Below are positions 1-7,418 of a DNA stretch of 60,623 nucleotides, piece by piece (position 1 is the stretch's first letter; every line of letters starts with the position of its first letter). Both the position numbers and the translations under genes were made by a program. The notes under the pieces were generated by a model that was not told where the DNA came from, made no database searches, and saw nothing but the letters and a program-made list of their open reading frames with translations. Where the stretch lies: NCBI RefSeq assembly GCF_032104385.1, contig NZ_DAMCHJ010000014.1, positions 1 through 60,623 of the forward strand, written 5' to 3'. This stretch comes from Tissierella sp032104385. Lineage in GTDB: Bacteria > Bacillota > Clostridia > Tissierellales > Tissierellaceae.

Positions 1-37
1 TGATAAATTCTACATTAAGGTTGGTGCTCATTGCGTT

Positions 38-77
38 TGACCTACTAAAGCTCACTATCGTTCGCTAAGTTAGGTCA
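38..77. repeat. Inverted repeat, 7-bp arms
   Basis: TGACCTA at 38-44 is repeated in inverted orientation as TAGGTCA at 71-77, with a 26-base interior. It lies just beyond the terminator of the two-component operon. No gene is visible in the first 160 bases. Its function is unknown. Confidence 0.35.
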
Positions 78-110
78 TAAAAAATAGTCTATAACTTCTA
101 ATATAGACTA
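78..110 (-). terminator. Rho-independent terminator of the two-component operon
   Basis: Read on the minus strand, TAGTCTATA pairs with TATAGACTA (9 bp, 8-nt loop) and a run of six T follows. It lies about 50 nt past the stop codon of the sensor kinase gene, so the operon ends here. Confidence 0.7.
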
Positions 111-162
111 TAGCAAACTATTCTTTCCAGATTCTTTCTAGATTCTAACAATTATGAAAGAA

Positions 163-1056
163 TTACATTAAATTTTTATCCTTTGGTAAGAATACAGAAA
201 ATCTAGTTTGTTCAGAGAAAGATTCTACTTGAATATACCCTCCCTGTCCTTCTATTATTTCTCTGGATAAATATAATCCTATACCTACCCCTTCTCTATC
301 TCTTGCATTTTCACCTCTATAAAATCTTTGAAATATCTTGTTAATTTCTTCTTCCTTAATTTCAATTCCGTTATTTATAATATCAATCCTAAGAAAAACA
401 GTATATTCTATAATTTTTATGTGGATATTTCCATGTTCTAAACCATACTTAATCCCATTATCCACAATGTTATAAATAGCTTCTTCAGTCCACTTAAAAT
501 CAAAGGATGCAAAATGATCATCATCTTCTACAAAATCTATATAAATATTCTTTTCCTCAGCTTTTTTTAAACTAGAACTAATAATATTTTTAATTAAGTT
601 ATTAACACTGTTCAAACTAGGATTTAATTTTATTACTCCCGTTTCTAACCTAGATGTCTTTATTAAGTTTCGAATTAAAAAACTTAATTTATTTGCTTGA
701 AATATTATTTCATCAATATATTCTATAGACTGGTTTTCCTTTAAAAGTTGTGAATAAAGCACAATATTTGATATTGGCGTCTTAGATTGATGTGAAATAT
801 CAGAAATTAAAATTTCTATATTCTTCTTTTGGTTAATTAAGTTTTTTTCCGTTGCTTGAGAATCTAATAAATATCTATAAAATTTTGATTCTATTTTAGA
901 TAACTCTGATTCATCAAAACTTTTTTCAGTAAAATTGCCTTTTATAGCTAAATCTAGCATTTCATTAATTCTAATAGTTATAATCTTTATATTTTTTCTT
1001 ATATATAGAATATACATTACTAAACCTACAATAACTATAATTAAAAAAAATTTCAT
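163..1056 (-). CDS. Sensor histidine kinase
   Basis: Membrane-bound sensor kinase that should autophosphorylate on histidine and pass the phosphate to the response regulator encoded just upstream. Residues 2-19 form one hydrophobic segment and there is almost no extracellular part, so the signal may be sensed in the membrane or through a partner protein. The H-box is ISHQSKTP with His89. The HATPase domain shows the N-box around 195-205 and the glycine-rich DREGVGIGL box at 253-261. At 297 aa it is short for a histidine kinase and resembles intramembrane-sensing kinases. Its start overlaps the regulator stop by 4 nt (ATGA), which indicates translational coupling. The stimulus is not visible. 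Confidence 0.9.
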   Translation of the reverse strand: MKFFLIIVIVGLVMYILYIRKNIKIITIRINEMLDLAIKGNFTEKSFDESELSKIESKFYRYLLDSQATEKNLINQKKNIEILISDISHQSKTPISNIVLYSQLLKENQSIEYIDEIIFQANKLSFLIRNLIKTSRLETGVIKLNPSLNSVNNLIKNIISSSLKKAEEKNIYIDFVEDDDHFASFDFKWTEEAIYNIVDNGIKYGLEHGNIHIKIIEYTVFLRIDIINNGIEIKEEEINKIFQRFYRGENARDREGVGIGLYLSREIIEGQGGYIQVESFSEQTRFSVFLPKDKNLM

Positions 1057-1721
1057 AAATCAATCACCCAAGTATAGCCTATTCCATATACTGTTTTAAT
1101 ATATTCATGAGCATCTAATTTATTTCTCAATCTATTTATACTAACAGAAAGGGCATTTTCATCTACATACTCAGCACCATCAGACCAGATTTTATCAATC
1201 AATTTATCCCTAGATACTATCTTTCCAATATTTTGTATTAACATATTTAGCAATTTATACTCTGTTTTACTTAAAACAATTTCCTTATTATCCTTCAGAA
1301 AAATCATATCATCAAAATTAAATGAGTAATCATCTATTTCAAATTTATTTACGACCTTTTGAGAGGAACGTCTTAAAAGAGCTAAAAACCTAGCCCTTAA
1401 AACCATAAGACTAAAAGGCTTAGTAATATAGTCATCAGCGCCAAGCTCAAATCCTGTGACTATATCAATCTCCATGTCCTTAGCAGTTAGCATTATTATA
1501 GGGACTTCGCTTGTCTTACGAATTTCTTTACAAAATTCCATGCCATCACCATCAGGTAAATTTAAATCTAGAATAATTAAATCTATGTTATTTTCTAAAA
1601 ACAACTTTCTGCCTTCAGATAAATTAAATCCTTGATAGAAATTATAATCCTCATCTTTTAAAGATAGAGCGATCCCTTTATTTAAGGCTATATCATCTTC
1701 TATTATTAAAATATTCTTCAA
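1053..1721 (-). CDS. OmpR/PhoB-family response regulator
   Basis: DNA-binding response regulator and partner of the histidine kinase that follows it. The receiver domain (1-115) has the acidic pair Asp9/Asp10, phospho-acceptor Asp52 in LDLNLPDGDG, Thr79 and Lys101 in the ITKPF motif. The C-terminal half (about 125-222) is a winged-helix effector domain ending in the usual TVYGIGYTW hairpin. The length is standard for the family. A purine-rich GGTAGGTGT lies before the ATG. The target genes are not evident; the closest genes on the other side are the kal-kce pair, separated by a palindromic terminator. Confidence 0.92.
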   Translation of the reverse strand: MKNILIIEDDIALNKGIALSLKDEDYNFYQGFNLSEGRKLFLENNIDLIILDLNLPDGDGMEFCKEIRKTSEVPIIMLTAKDMEIDIVTGFELGADDYITKPFSLMVLRARFLALLRRSSQKVVNKFEIDDYSFNFDDMIFLKDNKEIVLSKTEYKLLNMLIQNIGKIVSRDKLIDKIWSDGAEYVDENALSVSINRLRNKLDAHEYIKTVYGIGYTWVIDL

Positions 1722-1744
1722 TATTTACACCTACCTAATTTTAA

Positions 1745-1789
1745 AATAACTTCACTTTTTGGTGCCTGGCACCAAAAAGTGAAGTTATT
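1745..1789 (-). repeat. RAYT-type palindrome copy 1, terminator of kce
   Basis: A perfect 22-bp inverted repeat around a single central T: arms AATAACTTCACTTTTTGGTGCC and complement, core GGTGCCTGGCACC. It lies 9 nt past the kce stop. On the minus strand it is followed by TTAAAATTAGG, a weak U-rich tail. It is the same family as the copies at 30005, 36558, 39511 and 57279. Confidence 0.85.
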
Positions 1790-1798
1790 GTTATTCAT

Positions 1799-2617
1799 CT
1801 ATCTCTTTTTAAGCCCTAATATTTCTCTTGCTTCATCTGGAGCAGCTATTTCTCTGCCTAGTTCCTTAGCTATTCTTACTACCTTTTCAACTAATTCACC
1901 ATTTGACTTAGCTAATACTCCTTTTTCTATATATACATTATCCTCAAAACCTACTCTAACATGTCCACCCATAGCAATAGCAACAGCTCCTAATGGGAAT
2001 TCATGTCTGCCTATTCCTGCTACAGTCCAAGTAGAGCCTGCTGGAATACTATCTACCATAAAGGATAAATCTCTAACAGTTGCAGCCATTTGTACTCCTA
2101 GTACAAAATCAAAATGCATTGGTTCTTTTATAAATCCTTGCTTAGCATATTTAATTGCATAATCAACCATACCCTTATCAAATACTTCTATCTCTGGTTT
2201 AACGCCTCTTTCAATCATAAGTCTACCAAAGTTTTTAATAGTATTTTCAGTATTTACAAATACTTCATCTCCACCAAAGTTACAAGTACCACAGTCTAAA
2301 GTTGCCATCTCTGGTCCTAGTTCTGTTGGCTGAAGTCTTTCTTCATCGGTCATACCTACTGCTCCACCTGTAGAAGGTTGAATAATAACATCAGGACATC
2401 TCTTGTAGATTTCATCCATACAAGCCTTGAATCTAGCTTTATCTTGAGTTGGAGTACCATCATCTTCTCTAACATGAAGATGAATTATACTTGCTCCAGC
2501 CTTATATGCTGCTTCCGCTTCTCTGCCGATTTCCTCTACTGTATATGGAACTGCTGGATTATTTTCTTTAGTTACTTCTGCACCACAAATTGCCGCAGTA
2601 ATAATTAATTTTTCCAT
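1799..2617 (-). CDS. kce: 3-keto-5-aminohexanoate cleavage enzyme (BKACE/DUF849 family)
   Basis: Member of the beta-keto acid cleavage enzyme family. In lysine fermentation it combines 3-keto-5-aminohexanoate with acetyl-CoA to give L-3-aminobutyryl-CoA and acetoacetate. The 272-aa TIM-barrel length fits. The metal-binding HxH is at His46/His48 in IIHLHVRE, and the family motifs PSTGG (81-85) and GGHVRVGFEDN (217-227) are intact. The assignment to the lysine substrate rests on the kal gene just upstream, since other BKACE members use other keto acids. No other lysine-fermentation gene (kamA, kamDE, kdd) is in the window. Transcription probably starts at the promoter before kal. Confidence 0.85.
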   Translation of the reverse strand: MEKLIITAAICGAEVTKENNPAVPYTVEEIGREAEAAYKAGASIIHLHVREDDGTPTQDKARFKACMDEIYKRCPDVIIQPSTGGAVGMTDEERLQPTELGPEMATLDCGTCNFGGDEVFVNTENTIKNFGRLMIERGVKPEIEVFDKGMVDYAIKYAKQGFIKEPMHFDFVLGVQMAATVRDLSFMVDSIPAGSTWTVAGIGRHEFPLGAVAIAMGGHVRVGFEDNVYIEKGVLAKSNGELVEKVVRIAKELGREIAAPDEAREILGLKKR

Positions 2618-2704
2618 TAAAACGCCCCCTTTAATTCAATGTTCAATTAACAATTAACCGTTAACAATTAATACATTAATGTTTTAATTGTTCTTTGGGA
2701 ATTG

Positions 2705-3088
2705 TTACTTTCTAATCTTGTCCTTTGGTACTACACAAGTTCCCTCTGCTCTGCACACTACCTCTGGTTCTTCTAATACATCACAAGCTGATGGACTAAT
2801 ATCTGGTCTAGGTATTATAACCTTTCTAGCTTCAAATACCATTTTTCTAGAAGTATTTCCTACACTAACAATCTCTCCCACTGCTTCAATATAATCCCCT
2901 GCATATACTGGTGCCTTAAACTCTACCTTATCATAAGCCACAAATAAGCCTTCATCTCCGTCATGTCTAATAAGTAATTCTGTAGCAACATCCCCAAATA
3001 ATGCCAACATTCTAGCACCATCTACTAAATTCCCACCATAATGAGCATCTTGAGTACTCATTCTAAGTCTAATCATTGCCTTTTCCAT
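2705..3088 (-). CDS. kal: 3-aminobutyryl-CoA ammonia lyase
   Basis: Hotdog-fold lyase that removes ammonia from L-3-aminobutyryl-CoA to give crotonyl-CoA, the step after Kce in lysine fermentation. The 127-aa length, the N-terminal RLRMSTQDAHYGGNLVDGA segment and the central FVAYDKVEFKAPVYAGDYIEA hotdog strand-helix pattern match the family. An AGGGG ribosome binding site precedes the ATG. It is followed after 87 nt by kce, so the pair likely forms one transcript. A good sigma-A-type promoter lies just upstream (3122-3150). Confidence 0.85.
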   Translation of the reverse strand: MEKAMIRLRMSTQDAHYGGNLVDGARMLALFGDVATELLIRHDGDEGLFVAYDKVEFKAPVYAGDYIEAVGEIVSVGNTSRKMVFEARKVIIPRPDISPSACDVLEEPEVVCRAEGTCVVPKDKIRK

Positions 3089-3121
3089 ATTGTCCCCTCC
3101 ATTACTTATATAATTAGATTT

Positions 3122-3150
3122 ATTATATCATATTGATAATATACTAACAA
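3122..3150 (-). promoter_or_regulatory. Sigma-A-type promoter of kal-kce
   Basis: On the minus strand TTGTTA (3145-3150) and TATAAT (3122-3127) are separated by 17 nt, about 35 nt before the kal start codon. Confidence 0.65.
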
Positions 3151-3239
3151 GATATTGAATTCTTACTATTTTCCAAGGAATACCTTATATTGTAATAGAA
3201 TTACAAAACAGTAAGATATGCCTATAAACTTTAATAATA

Positions 3240-3269
3240 TTGTAACCTTTTAATAAACCTTCTTATGAT
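3240..3269 (+). promoter_or_regulatory. Probable promoter of the MacB-like operon
   Basis: TTGTAA (3240-3245), an 18-nt spacer and TATGAT (3264-3269) lie about 40 nt before the chosen start at 3307. This is a moderate match only. Confidence 0.4.
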
Positions 3270-3306
3270 AAAATATACTCAGATTAATTGCATAGGAGTG
3301 AATTTT

Positions 3307-4014
3307 TTGAAGGAATTAATAGTATTAAGTAATCTAAGAAAGATATACAAAATGGGAGATGAAAAAATAGTTGCCCTTGACAATATAAATTTATCTATTA
3401 AAAAAGAGGAATTCATATGCTTACTTGGTACATCCGGCTCTGGTAAATCTACATTATTAAACATGATGGCTGGTCTAGAAAAGCCAACAAAAGGTGAGAT
3501 TGTTATAGGTAATTACCCGATACACAAGATGAGTGAAAAAGATGTAACTAAATTCCGCCAAAAATACGTAGGTTTCGTATTTCAATCATATAATTTAATT
3601 CCTACTCTCTCAGCCCTAGAAAATGTATGCTTGGGACTAACTTTCCAAGGAGTACCAAAAGCCCAAAGGGAAAAGCAAGCAAAGCAAATGTTAATTGATG
3701 TGGGATTAGAGAAAAGATTGCATCATAAGCCATCTGAAATGAGTGGCGGACAGCAGCAAAGAGTCAGTATTGCAAGAGCTTTCGTTGGTAGACCTCAAAT
3801 AGTATTTGCCGATGAGCCAACAGGAAATCTAGATACAAAAACTACTCTAGAAATAATGGATTTAATCACTGGTATGGCATATGATTTTAAACAAACTTTA
3901 ATCATAGTTACCCATGATATAGAAATCTCAGATTATGCCCATAGAGTCGTCTATCTAAGGGATGGTCATATAGAAAAGATAGTAGAAAATCAAAACATAA
4001 TAAGGGGGCAGTAA
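3307..4014 (+). CDS. ABC transporter ATP-binding protein, MacB/LolD type
   Basis: ATPase subunit of a type VII (MacB/LolCDE-like) ABC system. From the TTG start at 3307 the Walker A motif GTSGSGKST is at 41-49, followed by the signature MSGGQQQRVSIARA and the Walker B FADEPTGNLD. An upstream in-frame ATG at 3265 would add 14 residues that do not belong to the domain. The TTG at 3307 has AGGAG 8 nt before it (3294-3298), so I prefer it. The gene is followed after 5 nt by the surface repeat protein and then by the FtsX-type permease, forming one operon. Such systems couple ATP hydrolysis to extracytoplasmic work rather than classical import. Confidence 0.9.
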   Translation: MKELIVLSNLRKIYKMGDEKIVALDNINLSIKKEEFICLLGTSGSGKSTLLNMMAGLEKPTKGEIVIGNYPIHKMSEKDVTKFRQKYVGFVFQSYNLIPTLSALENVCLGLTFQGVPKAQREKQAKQMLIDVGLEKRLHHKPSEMSGGQQQRVSIARAFVGRPQIVFADEPTGNLDTKTTLEIMDLITGMAYDFKQTLIIVTHDIEISDYAHRVVYLRDGHIEKIVENQNIIRGQ

Positions 4015-4019
4015 TTTAG

Positions 4020-6083
4020 ATGAAAAAATTTTTAAGCGTTTTTTTAGTAGTCTTATTAGTTATACTACAAATGCCAACCAAAGGATTGGCGGATAAAGAT
4101 AATAATGATAATGATAAACCAAATCTTACAATTACATCTTCAAATGTATATTTAGCAGAAGCTGGAGAAAGAGTTTCTATATCAATTAAGTTAAAAAACA
4201 CAAGTGATTATTATGCAGAAAACATCTCAGCAACACTTAGCAGTAAATCATCGGATGTTTATGTTGATGGTAGTGCATATGATGATATTCCTAAAATTAA
4301 AGATGGTAAAACTAATTCCCTATCATTTAAAGTAAGGGTAGATGAAAAAGCCGATGAAGGAAATCATGAATTATTATTAAATATAGTTTACTATAATGAA
4401 TATGGAGAAAAGATGGAGCCAATATCCCATACCATCAATGTAAGGGTAACAAATAAAGCTATAGCGCCATTATTAGTAGTAGACAAGGTTAATGTAATTC
4501 CAAATACGGAAGTTAATGCTGGAGAAATCATAGCTGTAGGCTTTGATATTGAAAATATAGGAAGTGGCCTTGCTAAGGATATAAAAGTAACTTTAGACGG
4601 TCTATCAAATGAAAACTTCGTTTTAGCTAATGGAGTAAATTATAAAGTAATTCCCTCTTTAGATTCAGATAAAAAATATTATTTATATTTTGAATTAAAA
4701 TCTTTAAAAACCCTAAAACCAGGCAATTATAAAATAGATTTAAGTCTATCCTACAAAGATATAAAAAACCAAGTTATAAAAGATGAAAGTAATTTCTTTA
4801 TAACTATTGCATCAAATAATAACCGCTCATCTAATTTAATAATTGAAAATTTAGTTTACCCTACAGGTACACTTTTTCAAAATAAAGAATTAGACCTTAA
4901 ATTTAACATTAGAAATCAAGGACAAGTAGATGCAGAAGAAATCATAGTCGAAGCAAAAAGTACAGACCAAACTGGACTAGTTCCAAAATCAGTAAGCATA
5001 GTAAAATTAGATTCTTTATCACCAGATGCTATACAAGAATTAAATTTCAAGTTCTTTACTACAAAGGCTGCTGAAACTAAAAACTATCCTATTGAAATTA
5101 CAGTAAAATATATTGATGAGTTGGGAAAAGAAGATACTGTTAATCAGCTTATAGGTATATTTGTAGAAGCACCCGATAAGGATGCAGCTGCTAAAGGAAA
5201 ACCCAAATTAATAATAGATAAATATAGCTTTGCACCACAATTAGTTAAAGCTGGAGAAAATTTTGATATGACTCTTTCCTTCTACAATACCTCCAGTAAA
5301 AAAACCGTTAAAAATATAAAAATATTTCTAACAGCAGAACCTGGAGGTTCAAAAACTGAAAATAATAGTAGCGGCGGTAGCTCCGCATTTACTCCAGTTG
5401 ATAGTTCCAATACCTTTTATATTGACTCAATTAAACCTAAGGGCAAGGTAGAAAAGAAAATAACTATGTTTACTATCCCTGATGCCATTGCGAAAACCCA
5501 TACTATAACAGCAAATTTCGAATATGAAGATAGTGAAGGTACTGAATTAAAAGATGTGGAATTAATTGGGGTTCCTGTAGTTCAGCAATCAAGACTTGAA
5601 ACTGCAGAATTACAGCTTTATCCCGAGGCATTTGTAGGTCAACAATCACCAGTATCTATAGAGTTCTACAATACTGGTAAAGTTACTCTATACAATATGA
5701 TGGTTAAATTAGAAGGAGATTTTCAAACAGAAAACGGAAGCTATTATATTGGTAATTTCGACACTGGTAATAGCGAGTCCTTTGAAGGAATGGTAATACC
5801 CTCAGAACCAGGAGAATTAAAAGGAGCAGTGTTATTTACCTATGAAGACTCCACAGGTCAAAAACAAGAACTAAGAAAAGAATTCTCATTAAATGTAGCA
5901 GAGATGCCTCCTATGGAGGAAAATCCAGATGATATGCCTCCCATGGAAGAAAACCGTGGATTTAAGAAAATTTTAAAATCCAAATGGTTGTGGATTGCTT
6001 TAATACTTATAGGAGCAGGTACAGGCGGCTTTTTCTTCTACAAAAAAAAGAAAAAAGAAAAGGAAATGTCCTTAGATGAGTAA
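4020..6083 (+). CDS. Surface-anchored CARDB/NEW3-repeat protein (COG1361-like)
   Basis: Exported protein with an N-terminal signal peptide (about 1-24), then about five copies of a beta-sandwich unit beginning near residues 36, 151, 275, 400 and 530. Each unit starts with a phrase of the kind 'x-aliphatic-x-P-x-x-V-x-A-G-E-x-F-x-aliphatic-N-x-G'. These look like CARDB or NEW3-type domains. A membrane anchor follows at about 655-675, with a lysine-rich cytoplasmic tail. The gene lies between the ATPase and the permease and overlaps the permease by 8 nt. Its position suggests that it is the extracellular adaptor of the transporter, in place of the MacA-type membrane fusion protein. Its ligand is unknown. 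Confidence 0.75.
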   Translation: MKKFLSVFLVVLLVILQMPTKGLADKDNNDNDKPNLTITSSNVYLAEAGERVSISIKLKNTSDYYAENISATLSSKSSDVYVDGSAYDDIPKIKDGKTNSLSFKVRVDEKADEGNHELLLNIVYYNEYGEKMEPISHTINVRVTNKAIAPLLVVDKVNVIPNTEVNAGEIIAVGFDIENIGSGLAKDIKVTLDGLSNENFVLANGVNYKVIPSLDSDKKYYLYFELKSLKTLKPGNYKIDLSLSYKDIKNQVIKDESNFFITIASNNNRSSNLIIENLVYPTGTLFQNKELDLKFNIRNQGQVDAEEIIVEAKSTDQTGLVPKSVSIVKLDSLSPDAIQELNFKFFTTKAAETKNYPIEITVKYIDELGKEDTVNQLIGIFVEAPDKDAAAKGKPKLIIDKYSFAPQLVKAGENFDMTLSFYNTSSKKTVKNIKIFLTAEPGGSKTENNSSGGSSAFTPVDSSNTFYIDSIKPKGKVEKKITMFTIPDAIAKTHTITANFEYEDSEGTELKDVELIGVPVVQQSRLETAELQLYPEAFVGQQSPVSIEFYNTGKVTLYNMMVKLEGDFQTENGSYYIGNFDTGNSESFEGMVIPSEPGELKGAVLFTYEDSTGQKQELRKEFSLNVAEMPPMEENPDDMPPMEENRGFKKILKSKWLWIALILIGAGTGGFFFYKKKKKEKEMSLDE

Positions 6084-7377
6084 TATAGATTTATTTAGAA
6101 TGGGAATTAAAAATCTGTGGAGAAGAAAACTAAGAACCTTTCTTACAGTTCTTGGAGTAATCATAGGTGCCAGCTCTATTATAGTAATGTTAAGTCTTGG
6201 ATTTGGAATGAGCAAATCCTTTGAAGAACAGGTATCACAATGGGGCAGCCTGACTACTATAACAGTTCGTAAAGGCTGGGGAGAACCACAACGTGGAAAA
6301 AAAGAAGTTGCATTAGATGATAAAGCTGTTGCTTCTTTTAAAGCATTAAAAAATGTAATAGCAGTAAGCCCTACAATCCAAAGTCAAGGTACTATAATTA
6401 ATGGTAAATATATATCTCAAATACCTATTAGAGGAATTGATTCTGAAACTATGGAGGCTTTTGGATATGAAGTATCAGAAGGAAGGTTATTGAATAAATC
6501 TGATGAGCTCTCTGTAGTATTTGGCAGTGATATGCCAAATAGTTTCCGTAACCCAAAAGCTAGGGTGTGGAAAGAGCCTAAGATAAATCTTATGAAAGAT
6601 AAAATGACTTTAACACTTAATCCAGACTATGGCTGGTCCCAGTCTGGGGGGAAAAAGGTCAATTATAAGGAGTATAAAATAAAGTCTGTAGGTATTTTAA
6701 CACCTGGAGATTGGGAAACCAATTATGGAATTTTTATGCCCCTCAAAGAAGTACAAAAACTTGTGAAAGAAAAAGAAAAATCTGAGGGTACAAAACCACA
6801 AATAGGTAGATCTAAATCAAAAGGTTATGACCAAGTAAATGTCAAAGTAAATGATATGAAAAATGTCCAAGAAGTACAAAAAACAATAAAGGATATGGGA
6901 CATGAAGCTTATAGTTTAAATGATGAGCTAGAGTCTATGAAGAAACAAGCTGCTGTCATCCAAGCAGTCCTAGGGGGTATTGGTGCAGTATCACTTTTGG
7001 TAGCAGCAATAGGTATTACTAACACTATGGTCATGAGTATATATGAAAGAACTAAAGAAATTGGTGTCATGAAGGTTATAGGTGCATCACTTAAGGATAT
7101 AAAAAGACTTTTCCTATTTGAATCAGCACTTATTGGACTTACAGGAGGAATCTTTGGTGCAGCTTTTGCCTATTTAATATCTTTCTTTGTAAATAAATTT
7201 AGTCCCCAATTTGGTCAGGCCATAGGTGCCTATGGTGCTACTAAAATATCTATAATACCAATATGGTTGGCTATTGCAGCCATGGGATTCTCAGCCTGTA
7301 TAGGTATTGTATCTGGATATTTCCCTGCTAGACGAGCAATGAACTTATCCGCATTGGAAGCCATAAAAACAGAATAA
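6076..7377 (+). CDS. ABC transporter permease, MacB/FtsX family
   Basis: Membrane subunit of the ABC system. It has the standard MacB-like topology: TM1 at about 20-42 (LRTFLTVLGVIIGASSIIVM), a large extracellular domain of about 250 residues (MacB_PCD type), then three C-terminal helices of the FtsX domain beginning near 295, with the conserved stretch MSIYERTKEIGVMKVIGAS. At 433 aa it is of normal length. It has no fused ATPase domain, as that is encoded separately at 3307. A bidirectional terminator follows. Confidence 0.9.
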   Translation: MSNIDLFRMGIKNLWRRKLRTFLTVLGVIIGASSIIVMLSLGFGMSKSFEEQVSQWGSLTTITVRKGWGEPQRGKKEVALDDKAVASFKALKNVIAVSPTIQSQGTIINGKYISQIPIRGIDSETMEAFGYEVSEGRLLNKSDELSVVFGSDMPNSFRNPKARVWKEPKINLMKDKMTLTLNPDYGWSQSGGKKVNYKEYKIKSVGILTPGDWETNYGIFMPLKEVQKLVKEKEKSEGTKPQIGRSKSKGYDQVNVKVNDMKNVQEVQKTIKDMGHEAYSLNDELESMKKQAAVIQAVLGGIGAVSLLVAAIGITNTMVMSIYERTKEIGVMKVIGASLKDIKRLFLFESALIGLTGGIFGAAFAYLISFFVNKFSPQFGQAIGAYGATKISIIPIWLAIAAMGFSACIGIVSGYFPARRAMNLSALEAIKTE

Positions 7378-7378
7378 A

Positions 7379-7416
7379 AATAAAAGGTGATTTCCCTATA
7401 GAAATCACCTTTTATT
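7379..7416. terminator. Bidirectional terminator
   Basis: The 16-bp stem AATAAAAGGTGATTTC pairs with its complement around a 6-nt loop, with A-rich and T-rich flanks. It lies between the convergent permease and SLH genes. Confidence 0.85.
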
Positions 7417-7418
7417 TA

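Noticed and set aside
3265..3306. Upstream ATG start of the MacB-like ATPase
   Set aside because: No ribosome binding site precedes it and the extra 14 residues are not part of the ATPase domain, whereas TTG 3307 has AGGAG at good spacing.
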